Of a stretch of 64,000 nucleotides of DNA, positions 15,104 through 23,476 are shown piece by piece. Source of the stretch: Pantoea allii (lineage in GTDB: Bacteria > Pseudomonadota > Gammaproteobacteria > Enterobacterales > Enterobacteriaceae); assembly GCF_002307475.1 (NCBI RefSeq), contig NZ_NTMH01000024.1, forward strand, positions 1 to 64,000. The letters run 5' to 3'. Made by a program: the position numbers and the translations under genes. A model generated the notes under the pieces. That model was given only the letters and a program-made list of their open reading frames with translations, searched no databases and was not told the origin of the DNA. Numbering within the stretch: the stretch's first letter is position 1; every line of letters begins with the position of its first letter.

Positions 15104-15433
15104 ATGAAGAGATGTGAAAGCGTGAGCCTGCTCAGCGGCAGAGGCAGTGGTTACGGGGCTTTCATGATGCAGCATATGCCTGAAAGTGTGGCAAGTGCAG
15201 AAGCCCTGAACGGCCAGGCATACAAAACTCATCCCTGGAGCATTTATATGGATGCTCCCATGATCCGGTGGCATACCTGCCCGGTAGATTCGACGGGCCA
15301 CGGTAAAACCTTCTCTGGAACATTTCTGACGTCGCAGGTTATGTCATCCGCAACAGGTGACCGGCACTGGATGTCTTTCGGTAACGCCTCATGTCTCTTT
15401 TTGACCCCGTCGGAGGACAGCCATGCTCGCTAA
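15104..15433 (+). CDS. Hypothetical protein between traV and traC
   Basis: 109 residues. It starts 3 bases after the traV stop with GGGAG upstream, and overlaps the traC start by 11 bases. That tight fit is the main reason to believe it. In F this position holds traR (a zinc-finger protein), but no CxxC zinc motif is present here. No membrane segment or known domain is seen. Confidence 0.45.
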   Translation: MKRCESVSLLSGRGSGYGAFMMQHMPESVASAEALNGQAYKTHPWSIYMDAPMIRWHTCPVDSTGHGKTFSGTFLTSQVMSSATGDRHWMSFGNASCLFLTPSEDSHAR

Positions 15434-18068
15434 AGTTCTCGATCACCTCACCGGCATTCTGGACAGCAGCCGCCATGAGGGCGGTGCCAGTTCGGCGCGT
15501 AAAATGCTGAAAGACAGCATGAACCATCCCTCAATTACCAGCCTGCTGCCGTGGCGTGAGTTTGATGACAAGACTGAACTCTTTATCAATACGCGCTCGG
15601 TCGGCTTCATCCTTGAGGTGGCCCCCCTGGCCGGTGCCAATCAGCAGGTGGTGCAGGCGCTTGATGACCTGCTCCGCAAAAAGCTGCCGCGTAAAACGCC
15701 GGTCACCGTACTGATGGTCGCGAGCAAATGCGTTGGCGACATGCTGGAGCAGGGACTCAGCCGTGACATGTGGAAAGGGGACATGGCCCCGCGCCTTAAC
15801 GCCATCACTAAAGCTTTCTGGGAGCGCTCGGCGCTGAAGGGACTCGCCAACAATCGTGAGTACCCGCTTTATCTGCGTAACTACCGGGTGTTTCTGGTGT
15901 ATGCGCACCCAGGTACTGGCGGGATCAAGGCGATGGACACGGTCTCTCAGTTGCGTGAAACGCTGAAGGTATCATTGCAGGCGGCCCATATGGAGACGAC
16001 ACGTATAGGGCCTGATGAATTTCTGAACGTCATACGTGAGCAGATCAACTACCGTCCGGGGCAGGTCACCCGTGATGACGTGCAGTGGAATCCTGAGCAG
16101 GAACTGCATCGTCAGTGCGTAGATCACAGCACGGAAATGGAAGTGCACCCGGACTATCTCCGCCTCACCACGGCACGCAAACCGACTGACCGTCGTGTCG
16201 GTGATGAGGGTAACTCCCGAGTGGCCAGCTCCCGTATCGTCAACATGCAACTGACGACCGTACCGAAAAGGTTCGCGCTGTGGCAGGTCGCAGACAACCT
16301 GCAGAACATTCGCTATCCGGACCTGGGCATTCCTTGCCCGTTTATGCTGAGCTGGACGGTCTGTCTTGAAGACCAGGTGGCGAGTCAGAACGAAGCTTTC
16401 CGTAAAGAGCAGGATCTGGGAAAAAAGGCGAATTCCTCCTACGGAAAGCTTTTTCCCAATACCCAGCGGACCTATCAGGAGTTCCGCGACCTGCGTATGG
16501 GACTGGCCAGCAACGAAATCGCCATGTGCAGCTTCAACCTCAACCTGACGCTGTTCTGTCCTGACAACGACAGTGAACAGCAGAAATGCGAACTGTCGGC
16601 GATAAACGTCTTCCGTAAGAATGACCTCGAAATTTCGGCCCCGCGCTATATGCAGTTGCGTAACTGGCTGACCACGCTCCCGTTCATGATGCAGGAGGGG
16701 TTGTGGGATGACATGAAACATATGAATGCCACGCTGCGCTGCAAGAGCTTCAATGCAGTGAACCTTATGCCGGTGGTGGCAGAGCGGCAGATGGCTCAGT
16801 CCGGCAGCCCGCTTCCCACTTTTCGCAATGCGCTTGCTTTCTTTGACATGTTCTATGAACACAACGGCTCAACGAATTTTAACGTTGCCGTGACGGGTAC
16901 AACCGGTGCAGGGAAAAGTTTCTTTATTCAGGAAATCCTGCGGCAGGTTCTTAACTCCGGCGGATTTGGCTGGGTTATCGATATGGGCGGCAGTTATAAA
17001 AACTTCTGCCGGCAGGCGGGCGGTTCGTATCTTGATGGTGCCACGCTGCGCTTTAATCCCTTTGCGAACGTCACCGATATCAAGGAGTCATCTGAGGGAA
17101 TTCAGGGGCTGCTGACCGTGCTGGCCAGTCCGAATGAGCCGCTGGACAAGGTCAGCGAAACCATCCTGCTGAAAGGGGTGGTGGCCGCATGGGAGGCCAA
17201 GAAGAACAAGGCCCGCATCGATGACGTGGTTCATTACATGACGTCGCCAGAGGTGAAGGATATTTACGCAGAGCAGCCTACCATCATGAACCGCATCAAC
17301 GAGCTGGTACTGCTGCTTGACCGCTGGTGCACATGGGGAGCCAACGGGGAATACTTCAACTCCGATAACCCGACGCTCGATGCAAACACCCGCTTTGCGG
17401 TTCTTGAATTGCTGAGCCTGGAAAACCAGCCACACCTGCTGTCGGCCATCCTGTACTCACTGATTCTGGCGATACAGGAAAAGATGTATCACTCACCGCG
17501 TGATCTTAAAAAACTGGCCATTATCGACGAGGCCTGGCGACTGTTCAGTGGCTCAAACCCACATGCCGCCAAATTTATTGATACGGGTTACCGCACGGTG
17601 CGCCGCCACAAGGGGGCTTTCATCACCATCACGCAGGGTATAAAAGACTTCACCGGCACAAAAGACCAGGCGGCTCCACCTGCTGCGGCTGCGGCATGGG
17701 ACTGCTCAGGAACCAAGGTCACGCTGTTGCAGGATGCCAAAGCTTTTAAAACTTACCTCAATGCCAACCCCGATCAGTTCAGTGAAGCAGAGACGCAGAT
17801 CATACGGGGCTTCCAGCCTGCGCGCAGCACAGGGTTCAGTTCGGTGATGATTTCCAGTGGCGAACACAGTTCTTTCCATCGCGTGTTTGTTGATCCGATC
17901 ACGCGCGCCATGTTCAGTACGCGCGGAGATGATTACCAGTTCATGACGAACGCTCAGAAACTGGGGGCGACCAGTGAGGAGGCGGCTTACCTGCTTGCGT
18001 GCCAGCCGCATATGTATAGGGAAGAGGTGGAAGAACTTGAGCGCTGGGCCGGGATCACGGCGGCTTAA
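15423..18068 (+). CDS. Type IV secretion ATPase TraC (VirB4-like)
   Basis: 881 residues (F: 875). N-terminal TraC domain (about 1-400), then the ATPase core with Walker A TGTTGAGKS at about 491-499 and Walker B LAIIDEAW near 700. The DxxxRTVRRHKG... and TQG segments follow in usual positions. TraC is a membrane-associated ATPase that powers pilus assembly and retraction. GGAGGA lies just before the ATG. Full length. Confidence 0.94.
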   Translation: MLAKVLDHLTGILDSSRHEGGASSARKMLKDSMNHPSITSLLPWREFDDKTELFINTRSVGFILEVAPLAGANQQVVQALDDLLRKKLPRKTPVTVLMVASKCVGDMLEQGLSRDMWKGDMAPRLNAITKAFWERSALKGLANNREYPLYLRNYRVFLVYAHPGTGGIKAMDTVSQLRETLKVSLQAAHMETTRIGPDEFLNVIREQINYRPGQVTRDDVQWNPEQELHRQCVDHSTEMEVHPDYLRLTTARKPTDRRVGDEGNSRVASSRIVNMQLTTVPKRFALWQVADNLQNIRYPDLGIPCPFMLSWTVCLEDQVASQNEAFRKEQDLGKKANSSYGKLFPNTQRTYQEFRDLRMGLASNEIAMCSFNLNLTLFCPDNDSEQQKCELSAINVFRKNDLEISAPRYMQLRNWLTTLPFMMQEGLWDDMKHMNATLRCKSFNAVNLMPVVAERQMAQSGSPLPTFRNALAFFDMFYEHNGSTNFNVAVTGTTGAGKSFFIQEILRQVLNSGGFGWVIDMGGSYKNFCRQAGGSYLDGATLRFNPFANVTDIKESSEGIQGLLTVLASPNEPLDKVSETILLKGVVAAWEAKKNKARIDDVVHYMTSPEVKDIYAEQPTIMNRINELVLLLDRWCTWGANGEYFNSDNPTLDANTRFAVLELLSLENQPHLLSAILYSLILAIQEKMYHSPRDLKKLAIIDEAWRLFSGSNPHAAKFIDTGYRTVRRHKGAFITITQGIKDFTGTKDQAAPPAAAAAWDCSGTKVTLLQDAKAFKTYLNANPDQFSEAETQIIRGFQPARSTGFSSVMISSGEHSSFHRVFVDPITRAMFSTRGDDYQFMTNAQKLGATSEEAAYLLACQPHMYREEVEELERWAGITAA

Positions 18069-18083
18069 CCAGAGGAAATAACG

Positions 18084-18530
18084 ATGCAGGATGAAAATAC
18101 GTTGCCCGTCCGTGAGGGCGGACAGTCGTCTGGCAATTCACAAAAGTCTGACGACACACCTCTTCCCCCAGAGCAGCCCTTCTGGCGGCGAACCGGGGTG
18201 CGATACCTCGCCGGAGGGGCACTGATTCTGCTCCTCAGCGCCGGTATCAGCGCTCTGGTGGCCAGTGCAGCAAGGCCTGCCACGGTGGTGTTTGATATGA
18301 AGGGGACAATTGATGCATTCAGGCAACAGAGCGCCCTCAACCCCCTTACAAAAGAAGCGGCTGAGGTACTGACAAACCGCTTCAGCAGAGCCCTGAACAA
18401 CAGTCTCAGTGACTGGCAACAGCACCATTCAGCCCTGATTCTGGTGAAAGGGGCCGTTGTGAATGGTGCGGAGGATATCACGCCAGAGATTCAGGCCGAC
18501 ATAGCCCGCCAGATGAAGGAGGCACGATGA
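18084..18530 (+). CDS. Conjugal transfer protein TrbI
   Basis: 148 residues (F: 128). Cytoplasmic Pro/Ser-rich N terminus, a membrane helix at about 41-62, then a periplasmic domain with VFDMKGTIDAF, the family hallmark, and helical coils. TrbI influences pilus retraction in F. AGGAAATAACG precedes the ATG, and the stop overlaps traW (ATGA). Confidence 0.87.
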   Translation: MQDENTLPVREGGQSSGNSQKSDDTPLPPEQPFWRRTGVRYLAGGALILLLSAGISALVASAARPATVVFDMKGTIDAFRQQSALNPLTKEAAEVLTNRFSRALNNSLSDWQQHHSALILVKGAVVNGAEDITPEIQADIARQMKEAR

Positions 18531-19147
18531 GAGCGAGGCTGGGTGCGCTGCTGCTCAGTATTGCCGTTGTGTGGCCTGCCGCCGCAAAAGACCTGGGCAC
18601 GGTTGGCCATCTGTTTCCGGTATCCGAACCTGACCTGCTGGATTTTATCGCTCAGCGGCTCAAAGGAATGCAGGACAGCGGAGAGCTGGCAAGGCTGCAG
18701 CGGGAAGCGGAGGCAAGAGTCAAAGCCCATGCCGTTCGCCCGAAGCCGGTTGCAGGGCTTTCGCCCGCGATAAAAGACAGGGTTTACAGTTTTGACCCGA
18801 CCTTCACGGTAAAGGAAACCATCACAGATATGCGCGGCAACGTCATTGCCCGTGCCGGTGACAAAATCAATCCACTGGACAGGGTGGCTTTCAGTGAGAC
18901 GCTTTATTTCATCGACGGTGACAATGCGGCGCAGATGGGCTGGGCGGCAAAACAGATCAAAGGGCAACAAAACGTCAAAGTCATCCTGGTCAAAGGCAAC
19001 ATACACGACAGCAGTCTGGCGCTTGATGCGCCTGTTTATTTTGATCAGTACGGCACGTTAACAACAAAATTTGGCTTTGAGCATACCCCGGTTCGCATCA
19101 CGCGTGACGGCCGCACGCTCAGGGTGGAGGAGGTGGCACTGAAATGA
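18527..19147 (+). CDS. Pilus assembly protein TraW
   Basis: 206 residues (F: 210). Signal peptide of about 20 residues (ending AAA). The mature part keeps TraW features: LGTVGHLFPVSEPDLL near the start, RxYSFDPTFTVKETI in the middle, then INPLDxVxFS and YFDQYGTLTTKFGF towards the end. Periplasmic; works with TraU and TrbC in pilus and mating-pair assembly. The stop overlaps the next start. Confidence 0.92.
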   Translation: MRARLGALLLSIAVVWPAAAKDLGTVGHLFPVSEPDLLDFIAQRLKGMQDSGELARLQREAEARVKAHAVRPKPVAGLSPAIKDRVYSFDPTFTVKETITDMRGNVIARAGDKINPLDRVAFSETLYFIDGDNAAQMGWAAKQIKGQQNVKVILVKGNIHDSSLALDAPVYFDQYGTLTTKFGFEHTPVRITRDGRTLRVEEVALK

Positions 19148-19452
19148 GTCACAACATGCGGGATGTAACGACACCCGAACACGTTAAGCGACATGCGACC
19201 ACGGTGCGTATGAATGACGCCGACAAGGCCGGTCTGCGGCTCATGACGGAAGAACATCCGCTTTACACGGAGTCAGTGATTGTCCGTGCCGCGCTGCAGG
19301 TCCTTCTGGCGTTTAACGGAAAAATGCGCAAAGACATTGTCTGGGCGTCTCTGAACGAAACGGATGTGGCAACAGTGCTTCGCCGTGACGGTTTTCTCCT
19401 GGAGTCGTTTATCGATCCTGCGTCGCAGAAGGGTGGAAGCTATGAAGGATGA
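19144..19452 (+). CDS. Small protein with possible ribbon-helix-helix segment
   Basis: 102 residues, overlapping the traW stop (ATGA) and the next gene. The stretch TVRMNDADKAGLRLMTEE followed by SVIVRAALQVLL has the strand-helix-helix pattern of MetJ/Arc-type DNA-binding proteins. That is a weak resemblance only. In F trbC-region genes occupy this zone, but none matches. Possibly a plasmid regulator. Confidence 0.5.
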   Translation: MSHNMRDVTTPEHVKRHATTVRMNDADKAGLRLMTEEHPLYTESVIVRAALQVLLAFNGKMRKDIVWASLNETDVATVLRRDGFLLESFIDPASQKGGSYEG

Positions 19453-20158
19453 AGCGGCTCATGCCCTGGCAGAGGGCATCAGACAGGCTGTTACTTCGGC
19501 GTATGATTCGCCTCAAACGGTCACGGGAATGCCCGTTCTACAGATACAGCCGCCCGGTTCACTGCCCGAGGCTGTGGACGCACCTTTTCTTCCTGATGGA
19601 GTAACGGTCTGGTCGGTGCTGCTCACAATGGTGACGGGTTACGTTATAGGAACGCTTATCGGGAAAGTACTGAAGGCTGTGCATACCCGGCTGCAGCCTC
19701 CGAAGCAGGAGGTGACTTACGACGTTCCGGTCGAGAAAACCGGGTGTTATCCGCTGGGGAGTCTGAACATGGCGGCGTGTATGGCTCAGAGCGAGAACGC
19801 GAGGCTCTGGCAGCACCTGCTGGCCGCTTATGGCGGGGCGCTGGAGGATGAGGGCCACAGGTTGCGCAGAGACGAGCGCCTTAAGGTGATACTTCCTGAT
19901 GACGTGCAGTTGAGGGTGGGGCTGAAAGTCGTCGGTGCCCGTCACCGCTATTTCACGCCGTTTCTGGACAGTGAGCATGAGGAAAAGCTGCAGACCCAGG
20001 CGTCAGAAGAGGGGTATGCGCACAGCTGGGCGGCTTCCTGTCAGAGGGCTGCGGAGGCAGCTGGCTGGTTCGTCACACTGAAAGGTGATGCCTTTCAGGC
20101 CTGCCATGATGCGACGAGGCCCCCGGAAGAGGCTGCGTTCGGGGCGCACCAGATCTGA
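19442..20158 (+). CDS. Single-pass membrane protein, unknown
   Basis: 238 residues from ATG 19442. N-terminal 45 residues without signal peptide, one membrane helix at about 55-77 (TVWSVLLTMVTGYVIGTLIG), then a cytoplasmic or periplasmic domain rich in Ala/Glu/Arg with no motif I recognise. It starts inside the end of the preceding gene, so the block 19144-21851 looks like one co-translated insert between traW and traU. Confidence 0.5.
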   Translation: MKDEAAHALAEGIRQAVTSAYDSPQTVTGMPVLQIQPPGSLPEAVDAPFLPDGVTVWSVLLTMVTGYVIGTLIGKVLKAVHTRLQPPKQEVTYDVPVEKTGCYPLGSLNMAACMAQSENARLWQHLLAAYGGALEDEGHRLRRDERLKVILPDDVQLRVGLKVVGARHRYFTPFLDSEHEEKLQTQASEEGYAHSWAASCQRAAEAAGWFVTLKGDAFQACHDATRPPEEAAFGAHQI

Positions 20159-20180
20159 CCCATGAACCGGGAGGCATCAG

Positions 20181-20909
20181 GTGGAAAAACTAGATGTGCT
20201 GTATGTCGCGGGTGGGCTTCCCTTAACCCTGTGGGTGGCCTCATACGTAAGAAAATTCATACGTAAGCAAACGAACAGAGCGCTGGCACTACGCGCAGGC
20301 GGACGAAACGCACCACGGCATGCTGAAGCTGAGGCAGCCATTACACCGAGGTCGTTTATATCACAGCGCGATGTGCATTCGGGCTGGCTGCAGGAGGCAT
20401 GGCCACTGCAGCAGGTCAGCATCCTCTGCTGGGGCTCGCCGGGTACGCTGCAGCGGGAAATACCCGATGGCCTGCGCCAGCTTGCCCGCTCACTCAGAAA
20501 GGAAAGAGGGACATTTACGGGCGGGAAACTGGGCAAAGAGGGGGTTTTACGCTGGCAGATGGAGTCTGATATCACCGCAGACAGCCCCTCATTTTTTGGT
20601 CCCGACTCTTCCGGGGGCAGAGCGCAGCCCGGGGCCTATACGCAGGTTTTCGGTCCTTACATGCCGATGCCTGACAGAGAGGCAGTGGTGGTTCTGCTGC
20701 AGGGTACGCACCATACAGCTCCTGAAACGCTGCCGCATTTTCTGCGGTCCGTGGCAGAGCAGATTGAAAAAGGCATCCTGCAGTATGGCGTTAACGACGG
20801 TTATACCGGCTGGGCTTTTATTTCCTGTCCATCAAAAAAAGCACGCTCCTCACATCAGGTCGGGACTGACGATGACTGGATGGCGGGAGCTTCGCTTTAT
20901 CAGAGGTGA
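20181..20909 (+). CDS. N-terminally anchored protein, unknown
   Basis: 242 residues from GTG 20181 with GGGAGG 6 bases upstream. A hydrophobic stretch at about 5-22 may be an anchor, followed by a strongly basic segment (RKFIRKQTNR). The remainder is a globular domain with REAVVVLLQG and YGVNDGYTGWAFISC near the end. No known family recognised. Confidence 0.5.
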   Translation: MEKLDVLYVAGGLPLTLWVASYVRKFIRKQTNRALALRAGGRNAPRHAEAEAAITPRSFISQRDVHSGWLQEAWPLQQVSILCWGSPGTLQREIPDGLRQLARSLRKERGTFTGGKLGKEGVLRWQMESDITADSPSFFGPDSSGGRAQPGAYTQVFGPYMPMPDREAVVVLLQGTHHTAPETLPHFLRSVAEQIEKGILQYGVNDGYTGWAFISCPSKKARSSHQVGTDDDWMAGASLYQR

Positions 20910-20968
20910 TGCGCCTTCCGTGTTTATCCCTACAAGGCAGGGCAGGCCTCATTAAGGAGTCATGAATC

Positions 20969-21214
20969 ATGATTGTGGCAAAGATCCTTCTGGTGACAGC
21001 GGGTATCGCAACCGTGCTGTGGATGTTCTGGATGATAATTTTCGGTAAAAGCGCACCCGATTTGCAGACAGACACGTCTCTGACCCGTAAAGCAGGTGAT
21101 GACAGCAGCATCACGTCGGTCGTAATGATGAGCGGCCCGGACAGTGGAGGGCATGACGGAGGCTGTAGCGCATCCGATGCCGGCGGCGACTGCGGTGGCG
21201 GAGGGAGTCACTGA
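20969..21214 (+). CDS. Small membrane protein with Gly/Cys-rich tail
   Basis: 81 residues. One membrane helix (about 4-26) and a tail ending in Gly/Asp/Cys-rich sequence (GGHDGGCSASDAGGDCGGGGSH). Such Gly/Cys/His-rich tails occur on small membrane proteins of unknown role and could bind metal. The ATG at 20969 is preceded by AAGGAG. Confidence 0.5.
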   Translation: MIVAKILLVTAGIATVLWMFWMIIFGKSAPDLQTDTSLTRKAGDDSSITSVVMMSGPDSGGHDGGCSASDAGGDCGGGGSH

Positions 21215-21302
21215 GTCTGACTCATCCTGCCTTACTGGATTTGATGCGGGCTGAACCTTTTGCGGCCTGCTGACAAAATCTTCTTAAACCGGAGTTCAGA
21301 TT

Positions 21303-21383
21303 ATGGACAGGTACAGCATTGTAATGACCCTGGTACTGGGCGTGTTTTTTGCCAGCCTTCTGGTCATAAAGCATTTCGCGTGA
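21303..21383 (+). CDS. Possible 26-residue membrane micropeptide
   Basis: ATG at 21303 with GGAG about 10 bases upstream. The predicted peptide is MDRYSIVMTLVLG... ending LVIKHFA, a single hydrophobic helix with charged ends. It sits alone in the gap 21215-21509 of a dense operon. Small but plausible; no homologue known to me. Confidence 0.4.
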   Translation: MDRYSIVMTLVLGVFFASLLVIKHFA

Positions 21384-21509
21384 GCCTCTGAAACCTTCCT
21401 TCCCGCTGCACGCAGGCTGTTCGTTTCTCGCCCTGCTGCGGTACGCCTCAGCCTGCATTTCGCGGGCAGGCCTGACTAACTGACACTCTCCGTAACCGGA
21501 ATACATTCT

Positions 21510-21851
21510 ATGAATAATGTCGCTGAAATTTCGGCGCACGAAGTCGTGCGCGATCGCTGGGGCCACTGGACCCATCCTTATTATTATTCCCCACCAGATG
21601 ACAGAGAGTTTGCGCCGCCCGGTGCATTTAATGACTGGCTGAAGACGCACTGCCTGCAGTCGGCGACATCGTGGATGGAAAATGAGGTGGAGGACCGGCA
21701 GATGAATCGATTCTGGAAAACCGGTGACTGCAGTGACTGGACTCCGGCTAAACCGCCCGGAGAAGGCTGGTTTACCGGCAGTATCCATGACACCGACGAC
21801 GGTCCGGTCTGTGTCTGGCTTCGTTCGCTGTCGGACAGGACGGACGAATGA
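21510..21851 (+). CDS. Hypothetical Trp-rich soluble protein
   Basis: 113 residues, acidic and Trp-rich (WGHWTHPYYY, WMENEV, RFWKTGDCSDWTP, GWFTGSIHDTDDGPVCVWLR). No signal peptide. The last part resembles small phage proteins of unknown role that end in a similar HDTxxGPVxxWxR pattern. The stop overlaps traU (ATGA), so it is co-translated. Confidence 0.55.
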   Translation: MNNVAEISAHEVVRDRWGHWTHPYYYSPPDDREFAPPGAFNDWLKTHCLQSATSWMENEVEDRQMNRFWKTGDCSDWTPAKPPGEGWFTGSIHDTDDGPVCVWLRSLSDRTDE

Positions 21852-22840
21852 AACGATTATTACTGGTCCTGTGCCTGCTGCTGTCAGTGACGGTCATCAG
21901 GCCTGCAATAGCTGGGGGGAGTAACGCCGGTGACGGACGGTGGGTGAATCCCATCAGTGATGTCTGCTGGAAGTGCCTGTTCCCTATGACGCTCGGCAGT
22001 ATTCAGCTGGCGTCTGGCGCGCACCCCGACACGCCGAACCCGTCTATGCCCATTCAGCTCTGTCCCTACGGCATCTTTTACCGTCTGGGGCTGGCCATCG
22101 GCTTCTGGGAGCCGCTGGCGCTCACCGACGTCACGCGCGAACCGGGCGTGATGGTCAATATGGGCGGATTTAAAATCGACCTGGGGCGCACCGGCACCGG
22201 GACCGGAGGGCAGAGTGACAGGCCCGCGCCGGGGGCCTTCTATCACGTGCACTGGTATAAATACCCGCTGCTGTTCTGGCTGAACATCATCACCAGTACC
22301 GGCTGTATGCAGACCGGCGACATGGATATTGCGTACCTCTCGGAAGTCGATCCTTTGTGGAACGACAGTACGCTCTCGATGATCATCAATCCGGAAGTGG
22401 CGCTGTTCAATAACCTGCTTGCGCAGGGGGCCTGTGCGGCGGACTCCATTTCGTCCACGGCGGGCATGCCGCTGGACCCGCTTTTCTGGTGCGCAGGTGC
22501 ACAGGGCTCGATGTACCCGTTCACGGGCTATACCAGCAACGAGTTTTCACCGCTGGAGGCGTCCCTGCTGGTGACGGAACGCATGGCCTTCAAGCTGCAC
22601 CGCGAGGGGCTGGTAATGGAGACGGTCGGGGCCGACACGGCGGTCTGCTATGAATATCCGTCCCCGATCATCCCAAAATCGCGATGGCGCTATCAGATGG
22701 TCAACATGTATCCCGAACCCGGCGACTGCCATCCGTTCGGGACCTCGACGCAGCTGTGGGGCAGCACTCATAACACCCCGGCCACGAAGAAGAACTTCGG
22801 CTGGCTGCTCTGGCGAAAGCGCAACTGCGTTTATCTGTAA
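21848..22840 (+). CDS. Mating-pair protein TraU
   Basis: 330 residues, same length as F TraU. Signal peptide of about 22 residues (ending AIA). Cys-rich periplasmic protein; recognisable blocks include NPISDVCWKCLFPMTLG, LCPYG, PLAL(T)DVTREP, INPEV, GxMYPFTGYT and a C-terminal GWLLWRKRNCVYL. It acts in DNA transfer more than in pilus building and is stabilised by disulfides. Confidence 0.94.
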   Translation: MKRLLLVLCLLLSVTVIRPAIAGGSNAGDGRWVNPISDVCWKCLFPMTLGSIQLASGAHPDTPNPSMPIQLCPYGIFYRLGLAIGFWEPLALTDVTREPGVMVNMGGFKIDLGRTGTGTGGQSDRPAPGAFYHVHWYKYPLLFWLNIITSTGCMQTGDMDIAYLSEVDPLWNDSTLSMIINPEVALFNNLLAQGACAADSISSTAGMPLDPLFWCAGAQGSMYPFTGYTSNEFSPLEASLLVTERMAFKLHREGLVMETVGADTAVCYEYPSPIIPKSRWRYQMVNMYPEPGDCHPFGTSTQLWGSTHNTPATKKNFGWLLWRKRNCVYL

Positions 22841-22849
22841 GGACTCATC

Positions 22850-23476
22850 ATGAACATTTCTCTGAGGGCACTGATCATCAGCGCCGCGCTGTTTTATGCC
22901 TGTGCTTTGTCCGCAGCGGAGCAGCCCACCGTATCAGGTGACAATCTGGCATACATGAAACAGCAGCAGCAGGAGCTGGAGCAGTTTAAAAAGCAACTGG
23001 AAGGCGCAAACATTGCGCTGCCTGACATGCAGCAAAACCGCGTGACTCAGTTCCAGAACGAGATAGCCGCGTCTCAGGCAGAGCAGAACAGCGCGGACCG
23101 CCCTGTACCGCGCGCGGTGTATTTCGTGAGCCTGGGCATTCCGGAGGACGGTCTGGTGCTCATGCTGCAGGATGCGCGGCGTTTTGGTATCCCGGCGACC
23201 ATTCGCGGTCTGCTCAACAACGACTTTCATAAGACGGCGGAAGTCATGGTTGAACTCTCCAAAAAGGACAAGAAAGCCGGTGTGCAGATTGATCCGACGC
23301 TTTTTCAGCAGTACGGCATCAAAGCGGTACCGGCACTGGTGGTGACCTGCGGGAAAAATTACGACGTCATTTACGGCAACCTGGAACTCCGTCAGGCACT
23401 GAAAGAGATTCAGCTGCTCGGCGATTGTGGCTCCGTCGCGGCGCAACTGCTGAGAGAAGGGGAAAAGGGGCGATGA
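22850..23476 (+). CDS. Pilus assembly protein TrbC
   Basis: 208 residues (F: 212). Signal peptide (about 1-22) and coiled region (YMKQQQQELEQFKKQLEG), then the conserved TrbC block YFVSLGIPEDGLVLMLQDARRFGIPATIRGLLNNDF and IDPTLFQQYGIKAVPALVV, a thioredoxin-like fold without catalytic Cys pair. Partner of TraW. It overlaps traN by 4 bases. Confidence 0.92.
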   Translation: MNISLRALIISAALFYACALSAAEQPTVSGDNLAYMKQQQQELEQFKKQLEGANIALPDMQQNRVTQFQNEIAASQAEQNSADRPVPRAVYFVSLGIPEDGLVLMLQDARRFGIPATIRGLLNNDFHKTAEVMVELSKKDKKAGVQIDPTLFQQYGIKAVPALVVTCGKNYDVIYGNLELRQALKEIQLLGDCGSVAAQLLREGEKGR

